From: Clostridiales bacterium
GTDB lineage: Bacteria > Bacillota > Clostridia > Christensenellales > CAG-138
Direction: 5' to 3'
Length of the DNA: 64,000 nucleotides
Assembly (NCBI GenBank): GCA_004557245.1
Contig: SFEL01000001.1
Location: 71,055 to 135,054 of the forward strand
Position numbers and translations under genes: made by a program. This document shows, piece after piece, positions 52,704-60,309 of this stretch. The first letter of the stretch is position 1. Every line of letters starts with the position of its first letter. Under the pieces are notes generated by a model. That model had not been told where the DNA came from and ran no database searches. It saw only the letters and a list, made by a program, of their open reading frames with translations.

Positions 52704-54338
52704 TTGAATAATACTACAATAAGCGGGGCGCTCCTTAAGGAGATGTTCCTGACGGGCGCTGCCCTTCTTGAGAAGAACAAAGCGTATGTGGACTCCCTGA
52801 ACGTATTTCCCGTGCCGGATGGAGACACGGGAACAAATATGTCCATGACAATGCAGTCTGCTGTAAAGGAAATAAAAGCCTGCAACGGCGGAAGTACGGT
52901 AGGAGAGGTAGCCGCGGCAGCATCTTTGGGCGCGCTCAAGGGAGCGAGGGGAAACAGCGGCGTTATACTTTCACAGATATTCCGCGGCTTTGCAAAGGCG
53001 CTGAAGGGCTGTGAGGAGATGGACGCGGAGCTGCTGGCCAACGCGCTGCGCATGGGGACTGAGTCCGCCTACAAGGCGGTGATGAAGCCCAAGGAAGGAA
53101 CCATACTTACCGTTTCGCGCATGATAAGCACTGCGGTAGAGGGCGAGTTCAATCAGGGCGCAAACGTGTTCGGCCTTATCGACGTAATGATAGAAAGCGG
53201 CGAGGAAGCCCTGCGGCAGACGCCGGAGTTGCTGCCTGTGCTCAAGGAAGCGGGCGTGGTGGACAGCGGCGGCAAGGGTCTTATGACCATATACCGGGGC
53301 TTTAAGATGGTGGTGGACGGAGATGCCATAGACGATTATGTGGCAGAGCAGCAGGAAGCTGTTCCCCCAGAGGACAACGACCTTTCGCTGGAAGACGTAA
53401 ATGACATAAAGTTTGGCTACTGCACTGAGTTTTTCGTCATACATCTTGTGGAGTCCTTCACTGAGGGCGACCTGGAAAAGTTCCGTGATAAGCTCATGAA
53501 GATAGGCGACTCCGTAGTAGTTGCCCACGATGCCGACTTTATCAAGATACATGTCCACACCAACATGCCGGGCAAGGCTTTGCAGCTGGCGCTCTGCCTT
53601 GGCGAGCTGGATAAGGTCAAGATAGAGAACATGAGGGAGCAGAACCGCGCCATTCAGGAGAACATCAAAAAGAACGAGACCGAGAACGCCATGGTAGCGG
53701 TAAGCGCAGGCGAGGGCATGGACAGCGAGTTTACAGGCGCCGGCGTAGGCGTGATAATCTCCGGCGGCCAGACCATGAATCCCAGCATAGACACCATAGC
53801 AAAGGCCATACGCAAGGCTAACGCCAGGAACGTATTCGTTCTGCCAAACAACTCCAATATAATTATGGCGGCGCAGCAGGCGGCGGAGCTTTCCGACCGT
53901 AACGTAATAGTCATACCTACAAAGACCATGATGCAGGGAATGGCGGCGGCAATGGCTTATGCCCCCGAGAATACTCCGGAGGTAAACCGCAAGCGCATGG
54001 AAAAGGCCGTGGCCAACGTTGTATCGGGCGCAGTTACATATGCCGTAAGGGATACCTCCTGCAACGGCCTGACTATAGCCAAGGGCGATATAATCGGCCT
54101 CAAGGACAACGCCATAACCTCCGTGGGCAAGACCGTGGAGGACGCTACGCTTTCTCTTATAGAAAAGATGCTTGAGGACAGGGAGGAAGCTATGGTGACG
54201 CTGTACTTTGGCGAGGGCGTTACCGAGGAGCAGGCAAATGAGCTTTCCGAAAGGATCATGGCGAAGTTCCCTGATACCGAGATCATAGCCATACCCGGCG
54301 GACAGCCGTTGTATTACTACTATATATCCGTAGAATAA
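52704..54338 (+). CDS. DAK2/DegV fusion protein (YloV, fatty acid kinase FakA-like)
   Basis: 544 aa starting at TTG, with GGAGGG seven nt upstream and the start of homology (NNTTISGALLKEM) right after; ATG 52689 is an alternative. The N-terminal DAK2 kinase domain has NVFPVPDGDTGTNMS and GARGNSGVILSQI; the middle domain and C-terminal DegV-like part end EIIAIPGGQPLYYYYISVE (segments). FakA phosphorylates FakB-bound fatty acids. Confidence 0.92.
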   Translation: MNNTTISGALLKEMFLTGAALLEKNKAYVDSLNVFPVPDGDTGTNMSMTMQSAVKEIKACNGGSTVGEVAAAASLGALKGARGNSGVILSQIFRGFAKALKGCEEMDAELLANALRMGTESAYKAVMKPKEGTILTVSRMISTAVEGEFNQGANVFGLIDVMIESGEEALRQTPELLPVLKEAGVVDSGGKGLMTIYRGFKMVVDGDAIDDYVAEQQEAVPPEDNDLSLEDVNDIKFGYCTEFFVIHLVESFTEGDLEKFRDKLMKIGDSVVVAHDADFIKIHVHTNMPGKALQLALCLGELDKVKIENMREQNRAIQENIKKNETENAMVAVSAGEGMDSEFTGAGVGVIISGGQTMNPSIDTIAKAIRKANARNVFVLPNNSNIIMAAQQAAELSDRNVIVIPTKTMMQGMAAAMAYAPENTPEVNRKRMEKAVANVVSGAVTYAVRDTSCNGLTIAKGDIIGLKDNAITSVGKTVEDATLSLIEKMLEDREEAMVTLYFGEGVTEEQANELSERIMAKFPDTEIIAIPGGQPLYYYYISVE

Positions 54339-54345
54339 TGCATGA

Positions 54346-56364
54346 ATGAAGCTGACTGACAGCATAACCGATTTAAAAGGAATTGGCCCACGCAAAGCCG
54401 AAGCTTTCGGCAAGCTGGGCCTTTTTTCCATGCATGACGTTTTGTATCATTTTCCGAGAAAATATCGGGATTATTCAAAGACGTCATGCATAATGGGCGC
54501 AAAGCACGGGGACTACGTGGCTTTGGAGCTGAAGCTCAAGAGCAATCCCAAGCTTGCCCGGGTGCGCCGCGGGCTGGATATCACTACCGCGCGCGCCTTT
54601 GACCAGAGCGGCGAGATCAATCTCACTTGGTATAACCAACCGTACAGAATGAAGGCGGTAGTGGCGGGCGAGTGCGTTTACGCCTGCGGCAGGGTGGACA
54701 GGATGCATGGCGTAAAGATGATAAATCCCAGCATATACCGCCAGCTGCCGGGTATACTGCCGGTATATCCTGTGTGTGCCGGCCTTTCGCAAAAGCTGCT
54801 GCGGGATACGGTCAAAGCAGTTCTTGAGGGCTGCAGTGAAGGGATAGAGGAGAGTCTGCCTGCCTCCATGCGGCAAAAGTATGGCCTTATCGGCCTTTAT
54901 GATGCCCTTCGGGGCCTTCATTTCCCCGGCAATATGGAGGAAATAAAGGCGGCGCGGCAAAGGCTGGCCTTTGAGGATACGCTGCTGTTCAGCCTTACGC
55001 TGTCTATGATGCAGTATAGCCTGCCGAAACGGGAGCAGCCGCTGAAGCTGGAAGGAACGATGAGCAGCTTTATAAAGCTTTTGCCCTTCGAACCAACCAA
55101 CGCCCAGCTCAAAGCTATGGAGGAGATACGGCGCAATCTTGCGGGCGAACGGCTCATGAACAGGCTGCTTCAGGGAGATGTGGGCAGCGGCAAGACCGCT
55201 GTAGCGCTTTATGCCATGTATGCGGCTATGAAAAACGGAAAGCAGGCGGCCCTTATGGCGCCTACCGAAATACTCGCGGCACAGCACTACACAACGCTCT
55301 GCAAGATTTTCGGAGCAGAAAATGTGGCATATTTAAAGGGCGGAATGAAGAAGGCCGAGCGGGAGGCCGAGCTTGCGCGCATAGCGGACGGCACCGCAAA
55401 GGCCGTTACAGGTACACACGCACTTTTACAGGGCGATGTGGAGTTTCACGATCTGGGGATGGTGATAACGGACGAGCAGCACCGATTTGGCGTAAAGCAG
55501 CGGGCGACTATCGGGGCCAAGGGCAGCGCAGCGGATGTGCTTATAATGAGCGCCACGCCAATACCGCGCACCCTCGCGATGATACTTTACGGAGATCTGT
55601 CGGTATCCTGCATAGACGAACTGCCGCCGGGCAGAAAACCTGTGGCCGCGCGCCTTGTGCCGGAGCACAAGCGGCAGGATATGTATAAATTTATAGCGGA
55701 ACAGGCGAAGGCCGGACAGCAGGCGTATATCGTATGTCCGCTGGTAGAGGGCAGCGATTCCATGGATGACGTGCAGAGCGCCGTAGAGCTTTATGAGGAG
55801 CTTAAGAAGCAACTCAGCGTTCCCGTGGGGCTGCTGCATGGGCAAATGTCCAACGCCGCCAAGGAAAAGGCAGCAGAGGCCTTCCGCCGCGGTGAAACAG
55901 GAGTGCTGGTAGCTACTACTGTTATAGAGGTAGGCGTGGACGTTCCAAACGCCACGATAATGGCTATAGAAAACGCCGATAGGTTCGGCCTTGCTCAGCT
56001 GCATCAGCTCCGGGGCAGGGTGGGCCGGGGCGATAAGCGGTCCTATTGCTTCTTATTGAGCGGGGACAGCAGCGAAGCGGCGCAGCAGCGGCTATCTACG
56101 CTTGTCAAGACCAACAGCGGCTTTGAAATAGCCGAGACTGACCTTATGATGCGTGGCCCCGGCGAGTTCCTGGGCAAAAAGCAGCACGGCATTTCGGAAT
56201 TTGCGGCGGCAAGTCTGGCCATGGACATAAGCGTCATGAAGGAGGCGAAGGACGCGGCGGAGGAGATACTGTCCGACAGGCAGGCCATGGCGGAGGCTTC
56301 GCCGCTGATACACAGAGCGTGGAGCAGGCTGGAGGCCATGAACGGCGAGATAGCCCGAAATTAG
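54346..56364 (+). CDS. recG: ATP-dependent DNA helicase RecG
   Basis: 672 aa, family length. N-terminal wedge (ITDLKGIGPRKAEAFGKLG), helicase motif I GDVGSGKTAVAL, motif II DEQHRFG, motif III SATPIPRT, motif VI QLRGRVGRGDKRSYC. It remodels stalled replication forks and Holliday junctions. Starts seven nt after yloV, the standard Firmicutes order. Confidence 0.96.
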   Translation: MKLTDSITDLKGIGPRKAEAFGKLGLFSMHDVLYHFPRKYRDYSKTSCIMGAKHGDYVALELKLKSNPKLARVRRGLDITTARAFDQSGEINLTWYNQPYRMKAVVAGECVYACGRVDRMHGVKMINPSIYRQLPGILPVYPVCAGLSQKLLRDTVKAVLEGCSEGIEESLPASMRQKYGLIGLYDALRGLHFPGNMEEIKAARQRLAFEDTLLFSLTLSMMQYSLPKREQPLKLEGTMSSFIKLLPFEPTNAQLKAMEEIRRNLAGERLMNRLLQGDVGSGKTAVALYAMYAAMKNGKQAALMAPTEILAAQHYTTLCKIFGAENVAYLKGGMKKAEREAELARIADGTAKAVTGTHALLQGDVEFHDLGMVITDEQHRFGVKQRATIGAKGSAADVLIMSATPIPRTLAMILYGDLSVSCIDELPPGRKPVAARLVPEHKRQDMYKFIAEQAKAGQQAYIVCPLVEGSDSMDDVQSAVELYEELKKQLSVPVGLLHGQMSNAAKEKAAEAFRRGETGVLVATTVIEVGVDVPNATIMAIENADRFGLAQLHQLRGRVGRGDKRSYCFLLSGDSSEAAQQRLSTLVKTNSGFEIAETDLMMRGPGEFLGKKQHGISEFAAASLAMDISVMKEAKDAAEEILSDRQAMAEASPLIHRAWSRLEAMNGEIARN

Positions 56365-56467
56365 CGTTGATTCAAAAAAATTAAAAAACATATATTGTCA
56401 TTCATAATAACCGCCGTCCGAGGGAAGATTAAGATCATAAACCTAAGGAAAGGAGGCGGAAAACAGA

Positions 56468-56677
56468 ATGGCACGCAGCAATAAGATAGTAGTACCCGAT
56501 GCTAAACAGTCACTGGACAACTTCAAGATGGAAGTTGCGCGTTCTCTGAACGTAAACCTTAAGCAGGGCTACAATGGCGATATCAAGGCTAAGGACGCCG
56601 GTTCCGTTGGCGGCGAAATGGTAAAACGCATGATAGAATACGCTGAGAACAACATGAACGGCAACATGATGCGATAA
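56468..56677 (+). CDS. Small acid-soluble spore protein, alpha/beta type (first copy)
   Basis: 69 aa. It has the SASP core: DNA-binding GDIKAKDAGSVGGEMVKRMIE and the GPR protease site FKMEVA near residue 20. SASPs coat spore DNA in an A-like form and are degraded in germination. AAAGGAGG precedes the ATG. A sigma-G-like -10 CATAATA is at 56403-56409, though the -35 is unclear. Near duplicate of the next gene. Confidence 0.95.
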   Translation: MARSNKIVVPDAKQSLDNFKMEVARSLNVNLKQGYNGDIKAKDAGSVGGEMVKRMIEYAENNMNGNMMR

Positions 56678-56690
56678 TTTAAGCAGCAAC

Positions 56691-56718
56691 AAAAAGGGCG
56701 CGGGAACGCGCTCTTTTT
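56691..56718 (+). terminator. Terminator between the two SASP genes
   Basis: Arms AAAAAGGGCGCG / CGCGCTCTTTTT with a 4-nt loop and a T run. Confidence 0.85.
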
Positions 56719-56832
56719 GCTTATCCCGGTCACGGGAGAATATGCACTAACAGCAATTTATTACCATTCATACTTTTATAAATTCGGAGCAGATTATAAC
56801 TACACTCAGCGAGTAAGGAGGTGAAAAACAGA

Positions 56833-57042
56833 ATGGCACGTAGCAATAAGATAGTAGTACCCGATGCTAAGCAGTCCCTGGACAGCTTTAAGATGGAAGT
56901 TGCCAATTCCCTGAACGTAAACCTTAAGCAGGGTTACAATGGCGACATCAGCGCGAAGGAGGCCGGCTCCATAGGCGGCAACATGGTAAAGCGCATGATC
57001 ACTTATGCAGAGAACAACATGAACGGCAACATGATGAAGTAA
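56833..57042 (+). CDS. Small acid-soluble spore protein, alpha/beta type (second copy)
   Basis: 69 aa, differing from the first copy at roughly ten positions, with the same GPR site and C-terminal NNMNGNMM. The start is set at MARSNK because AAGGAGGTG sits at the right distance. Own promoter region and own terminator on each side, so the tandem pair is two transcription units from a recent duplication. Confidence 0.95.
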   Translation: MARSNKIVVPDAKQSLDSFKMEVANSLNVNLKQGYNGDISAKEAGSIGGNMVKRMITYAENNMNGNMMK

Positions 57043-57068
57043 GTTATTCATCGTGAGAAATTCCTTTC

Positions 57069-57096
57069 AAAACGGGCGTAGCTTTTACGCCCGTTT
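57069..57096 (+). terminator. Terminator after the second SASP gene
   Basis: Arms AAAACGGGCGTA / TACGCCCGTTTT, 4-nt loop region, T tail. Confidence 0.85.
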
Positions 57097-57126
57097 TTCG
57101 CATATATAGAATGCGGTCCCGCCGAT

Positions 57127-57133
57127 TGTCGAA
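57127..57133 (+). promoter_or_regulatory. Spo0A-box sequence upstream of the Spo0A-C gene
   Basis: TGTCGAA, a perfect match to the Spo0A box core, 106 nt before the ATG at 57239. The surrounding TTGTCGAAAAAAGTGG also matches the terminus of the dispersed repeat. Confidence 0.5.
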
Positions 57134-57238
57134 AAAAGTGGTAAAAAGATAACATTATGGCAAAAGATTGCGAAAACATAAATACTTTGGCAAAATATAG
57201 AAAAGCACCGAACGAAGCAGCACAAAGGAGGAAGAACC

Positions 57239-57619
57239 ATGAAGGTATCGGATTTCGTTGAAGGTAAATTGATGGAAATTGGCGCCACACCGGAATATAC
57301 TGGTTATAAGTATCTGGTATGCGCCATAGTAATGTCGATGCAGAACGAGTATCTTTTGAATAACGTAACTACCAAGATGTACCCGGCGATAGGAAAGCGC
57401 TATGGCGTGAGTCCTGCCAGCATAGAGCGAAGCATACGCACTGTGATATCCGCCATATGGTACGATGGTGATCCGGAGCTCCTGCGTAAGCTTATGGGAC
57501 GCAGCTATCCGGTGCAGCCGGGCAATGCGAAGTTCATAGGCGTAGTAAGCAGGCGTCTGTCCTTCTATTGCCGCTGCAATGCGGAAACGAGCAAAATAAG
57601 CAGGCAGGCCAACATATAG
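57239..57619 (+). CDS. Stand-alone Spo0A C-terminal DNA-binding domain protein
   Basis: 126 aa. The whole protein aligns with the effector domain of Spo0A: MEIGATPEYTGYKYL, NNVTTKMYPAIGKRYGVSP, ASIERSIRTVISAIW and NAKFIGVVSRRL. There is no receiver domain, so it cannot be controlled by the phosphorelay in the usual way. AAAGGAGG precedes the ATG. It lies between SASP genes and a tRNA. It could bind Spo0A boxes constitutively or compete with Spo0A; the full-length spo0A is presumably elsewhere. Confidence 0.88.
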   Translation: MKVSDFVEGKLMEIGATPEYTGYKYLVCAIVMSMQNEYLLNNVTTKMYPAIGKRYGVSPASIERSIRTVISAIWYDGDPELLRKLMGRSYPVQPGNAKFIGVVSRRLSFYCRCNAETSKISRQANI

Positions 57620-57631
57620 AATAAAATTGCA

Positions 57632-57660
57632 TTGCAAAACCCCGAATTTTATGCTACAAT
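57632..57660 (+). promoter_or_regulatory. Promoter of tRNA-Leu(CAA)
   Basis: -35 TTGCAA, 17-bp spacer ending TATGC, -10 TACAAT (57655-57660), 12 nt before the tRNA. Confidence 0.85.
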
Positions 57661-57672
57661 CTCCTGGTATGA

Positions 57673-57759
57673 GCCGGTGTGTTGGAATTGGCAGACGAGG
57701 AGGACTCAAAATCCTTTGCTGGCGACAGCGTGTGGGTTCGAGTCCCACCACCGGCACCA
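57673..57759 (+). tRNA. tRNA-Leu (anticodon CAA)
   Basis: 87 nt class II tRNA with a long variable arm and encoded CCA. Acceptor GCCGGTG/CACCGGC; anticodon loop CTCAAAA. Accessory DNA begins just downstream, a common arrangement for element insertion. Confidence 0.96.
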
Positions 57760-57916
57760 AGCATAAGCGGGACATGAACCCCTGTTAGCTTGCCGAAAAC
57801 GGCTATTTATGGGGTAATTTCAGTGTTCTGCGATTTGATTTTCTAGCCATTTTCCCAGCGAATTTGGCTATTTTTTATGGCAATTTTGAGGCTATTATCT
57901 AGTGCAAAATGAGACT

Positions 57917-57960
57917 CATGCACCAGATTTTATCTTCACTGACATAAAAATTGGTGCATG
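57917..57960. repeat. Long imperfect inverted repeat upstream of the Mrr gene
   Basis: Perfect 9-bp outer arms CATGCACCA / TGGTGCATG and a nearly matching inner extension (GATTTTAT / ATAAAAAT), about 10-nt loop. TGGTGCAT recurs at 59827 and its complement at 58030. The gap 57760-58110 holds no gene. Confidence 0.7.
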
Positions 57961-57962
57961 AA
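57946..57962. repeat. Left 17-nt direct repeat of the nuclease-recombinase unit
   Basis: AAAAATTGGTGCATGAA; matches 15 of 17 positions of 59821-59837. Candidate attachment or target duplication. Confidence 0.5.
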
Positions 57963-58110
57963 GACAGGAATCTCACGGCTTTTTGAAAAGGAATAAATAG
58001 TAAGCATAAGCCGCACGGCTTTTTCCTGATGCACCATTTTTATAGACTTAATGCTACAGACAATACCTTCTGCTTTAGAGCAATTGTTATAATGGTTTAT
58101 AATAATACCA

Positions 58111-58920
58111 ATGAATACGACGGACATCAAAACAGGAATAGATTTCGAAAACTATGTAATGCAGCTATTTTTATTGGATGGAATAAGAACATTATCAACT
58201 CCGGCCTCTAACGATTACGGATCTGACCTAATCATAAAATACAATGGCATAATTTTCTCGGCCCAATGCAAGTTCTATTCAAAACCTGTAAGTCTTAAAG
58301 CGGTCCAAGAGGTCATGGGGTCACTAAAATACTACAACGCAAATTACGGTATAGTAATAACAAATTCTTCCTTTACGCAACAGGCTCAGAATCTAGCTCG
58401 GACAAATAACGTCCTGCTTATTGATGGCAAAGAATCGCTTGAATCCCCTAAGGAGATTCTTGATGCTTTTATTAAGCGTATTGATAGCAATCGTCCAATT
58501 CCGACACCAATAAGCGACGAGTTAACTATGGACGATTTAGTTGTCCGCTACGGCGTCAGCAAGGGGACAATTCTTAAAAACTTCTTAGGAGCAGGATTAC
58601 CCTACGATAAGGTTGGCCGCGAATATCGCTTTTCGGAACAAGACATAACCGCATGGGAAATAGAAAAACGTTCTATCCCATACAGAAAAGACGAATCCAT
58701 ATTGCTTCCTGGGTACGTCGCATACATAAAGCAAAAAAATGAAGAGTTGAAGGCCGCAAAACAGAATGGTGATAAGGAGATGGTTCAGTCCATAAAACAA
58801 GACTTAAAGAATCATGGGCAGTTCTATGTCGAACCATGGATGTGGGTATTAACTGGTATTGGTATAGCTATTGCATTTATTGCCTTTTGTCTTATCATAA
58901 TCCCTACAATACGCCTATAA
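58111..58920 (+). CDS. Mrr-type restriction endonuclease domain + HTH + membrane helix
   Basis: 269 aa. Residues ~10-125 form an Mrr_cat PD-(D/E)xK nuclease: NDYGSDLIIKYNG (Asp) and FSAQCKFY (QxK), then the KAVQEVMGSLKYYNANYGIVITN helix-strand (segments). Residues ~138-185 look like an excisionase/MerR-type helix-turn-helix (MDDLVVRYGVSKGTILKN). Residues ~242-265 are one hydrophobic helix at the C-terminus. Mrr enzymes cut modified foreign DNA. The domain order and AT-rich codon use suggest an acquired defence-type gene. Confidence 0.82.
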   Translation: MNTTDIKTGIDFENYVMQLFLLDGIRTLSTPASNDYGSDLIIKYNGIIFSAQCKFYSKPVSLKAVQEVMGSLKYYNANYGIVITNSSFTQQAQNLARTNNVLLIDGKESLESPKEILDAFIKRIDSNRPIPTPISDELTMDDLVVRYGVSKGTILKNFLGAGLPYDKVGREYRFSEQDITAWEIEKRSIPYRKDESILLPGYVAYIKQKNEELKAAKQNGDKEMVQSIKQDLKNHGQFYVEPWMWVLTGIGIAIAFIAFCLIIIPTIRL

Positions 58921-58930
58921 ACAATCAAGA

Positions 58931-59836
58931 TTGGGTTGCAGCCAGATAAATCCTATATACTCCAAGAAACGCGTTGCGGCGTATGTTCGTGTATCGACGA
59001 GTCATGAGCAACAAATAGATAGCTTAGAGGCTCAAACTTCATATTATAGGAATTTGATTTATAAGAATCCAAATTGGTCTTTTGTTGACATATATATAGA
59101 GTCTGGACGCTCTGCCACAAATATACAGGGACGACCAGTCTTAAGAAAACTTCTCGCCGATGCTCATGGCAGACTAGTTGACTTAATTCTTGTAAAATCC
59201 ATATCCAGGCTTTCTAGGAACACGGTAGATTTGCTCATCATAGTGCGAGAGCTGAAACTAATTGGCGTCGAAGTATTTTTCGAGAGGGAATCACTATCCT
59301 CATTCGATCCAAAGTGCGAGATGCTTTTGTCTATTCTTGCCTCGCTGGCTCAAGAGGAAAGCCATAACCTTTCCGAGAATATTAAGTGGGGCATCCTTCG
59401 CAAGATGGAGAACGGGGGTTTCACCCTGCCCTATGCCAGATTCTTAGGCTACAAAAAAGGACAGGATGGACGGCCCGAAATTATCCCAAAGGAAGCTCGA
59501 GTGGTGCAACGAATTTATTGGTTATATCTAAACGGTGTGCCCATTAACCGCATTGCCACTATCCTCACTAAGAAGAAAGCTCCTGCTCCTGGAGGTGGAT
59601 GTAGGTGGCATTGGAGTACGGTTTATAGTATTCTCACAAACGAGAAATATATGGGCGATGCCCTGCTTCAGAAAACTTATACACCAAATTTCTTGACCCA
59701 TAAATCTATGGTAAATAATAGAGCTATTCGGCAATACTATGTTGAAAATTCCCATCCCGCAATCGTCGACAAGGAAACCTGGAAACTGGTGCAAAACAAA
59801 ATTGCAGCCGAGCATAAAAGAAAAACTGGTGCATAA
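58931..59836 (+). CDS. Serine recombinase lacking the C-terminal zinc-ribbon half
   Basis: 301 aa from TTG. Resolvase catalytic domain (AAYVRVSTSHEQQ with the nucleophile Ser; ILVKSISRLSRN; LASLAQEESHNLSENI) and recombinase domain (GVPINRIATILTKKKAP; YSILTNEKYMGDALLQKTY) are complete. It stops at QNKIAAEHKRKTGA, just where large serine recombinases enter the zinc ribbon and coiled coil, so about 200 residues are missing. The last codons overlap the right 17-nt direct repeat. Ten nt after the nuclease gene. Confidence 0.88.
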   Translation: MGCSQINPIYSKKRVAAYVRVSTSHEQQIDSLEAQTSYYRNLIYKNPNWSFVDIYIESGRSATNIQGRPVLRKLLADAHGRLVDLILVKSISRLSRNTVDLLIIVRELKLIGVEVFFERESLSSFDPKCEMLLSILASLAQEESHNLSENIKWGILRKMENGGFTLPYARFLGYKKGQDGRPEIIPKEARVVQRIYWLYLNGVPINRIATILTKKKAPAPGGGCRWHWSTVYSILTNEKYMGDALLQKTYTPNFLTHKSMVNNRAIRQYYVENSHPAIVDKETWKLVQNKIAAEHKRKTGA

Positions 59837-59837
59837 A
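59821..59837. repeat. Right 17-nt direct repeat of the nuclease-recombinase unit
   Basis: AAAAACTGGTGCATAAA; 15/17 identical to 57946-57962 and overlapping the recombinase stop codon. Confidence 0.5.
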
Positions 59838-59928
59838 TAACGAGCGGCATGACAAAACGGAGACTTCAAAAAGCCATGACGGGCGCTATTTGATGTATCA
59901 TAGGTGACGTCATAAGACAAAGCAATAT

Positions 59929-59969
59929 AATCCGAACCAAATCTTCCCTGTGGGAGACGGGTTCGGATT
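59929..59969 (+). terminator. Terminator downstream of the recombinase
   Basis: 10-bp perfect stem AATCCGAACC / GGTTCGGATT around a long loop containing a smaller hairpin (TCTTCCC/GGGAGA), followed by ATTTGTTTATTT. Confidence 0.7.
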
Positions 59970-60080
59970 ATTTGTTTATTTCGACAGATACGAAAACACC
60001 TACTTTCCGAATGGCGTTATCAAGCGTCCCGAATCCAAACCGCGAGGACCGCGAAAGAAGAAAATCGGCAATTAGAAAAA

Positions 60081-60121
60081 CAGGCAAGGCAGCCCCCATT
60101 ATCGGTGAACTGCCTTGCCTG
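60081..60121 (-). terminator. Terminator of the minus-strand mobilizable-element genes
   Basis: Perfect 12-bp stem CAGGCAAGGCAG / CTGCCTTGCCTG; on the minus strand it is followed by TTTTTCTAATT. Confidence 0.85.
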
Positions 60122-60129
60122 CTTCTATG

Positions 60130-60286
60130 TTATTCAGCGTCTTGTGGTGCGTTTACTTTGTTCGCTTTCTCTATCTGCTGCGCTTTCCACTCTGCAAACT
60201 CCCGCTGGGAAAATGCACCGCGCTATGATCTCAATTTCTCGCTGCGGAATGGTGGTGTTGTTTATCAGTTTCTTTTTTCTGCCCAA
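60130..60286 (-). pseudogene. Small mobile-element gene with internal deletion/frameshift
   Basis: On the minus strand a TTG after AAAGGAG begins a frame reading GRKKKLINNTTIPQRE then IEIIARCIFP. The neighbouring frame, entered near 60215, continues QREFAEWKAQQIEKANK and stops at 60130. Small conjugative-element proteins I know of typically run ARCxLP...SEEGQREFAEWKAQQ in one frame, so I read this as a gene that lost a short internal piece. Confidence 0.45.
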
Positions 60287-60309
60287 TAAGCGACTCCTTT
60301 CGTATGGAT

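Noticed and set aside
53000..54431. Long minus-strand frame opposite yloV (486 codons)
   Set aside because: A shadow frame caused by codon bias; composition is His/Tyr/Leu-rich with no domain, while yloV is clear on the plus strand.
56403..56409. Sigma-G promoter for the first SASP gene
   Set aside because: The -10 CATAATA fits, but I could not find a convincing -35 at the required distance, so it is mentioned only in the gene entry.
59960..60075. Short plus-strand frame ending VIKRPESKPRGPRKKKIGN
   Set aside because: It reads like coding sequence, but it has no start with an SD and is entered through a terminator hairpin. I could not tie it to a family, so it is not listed as a gene.
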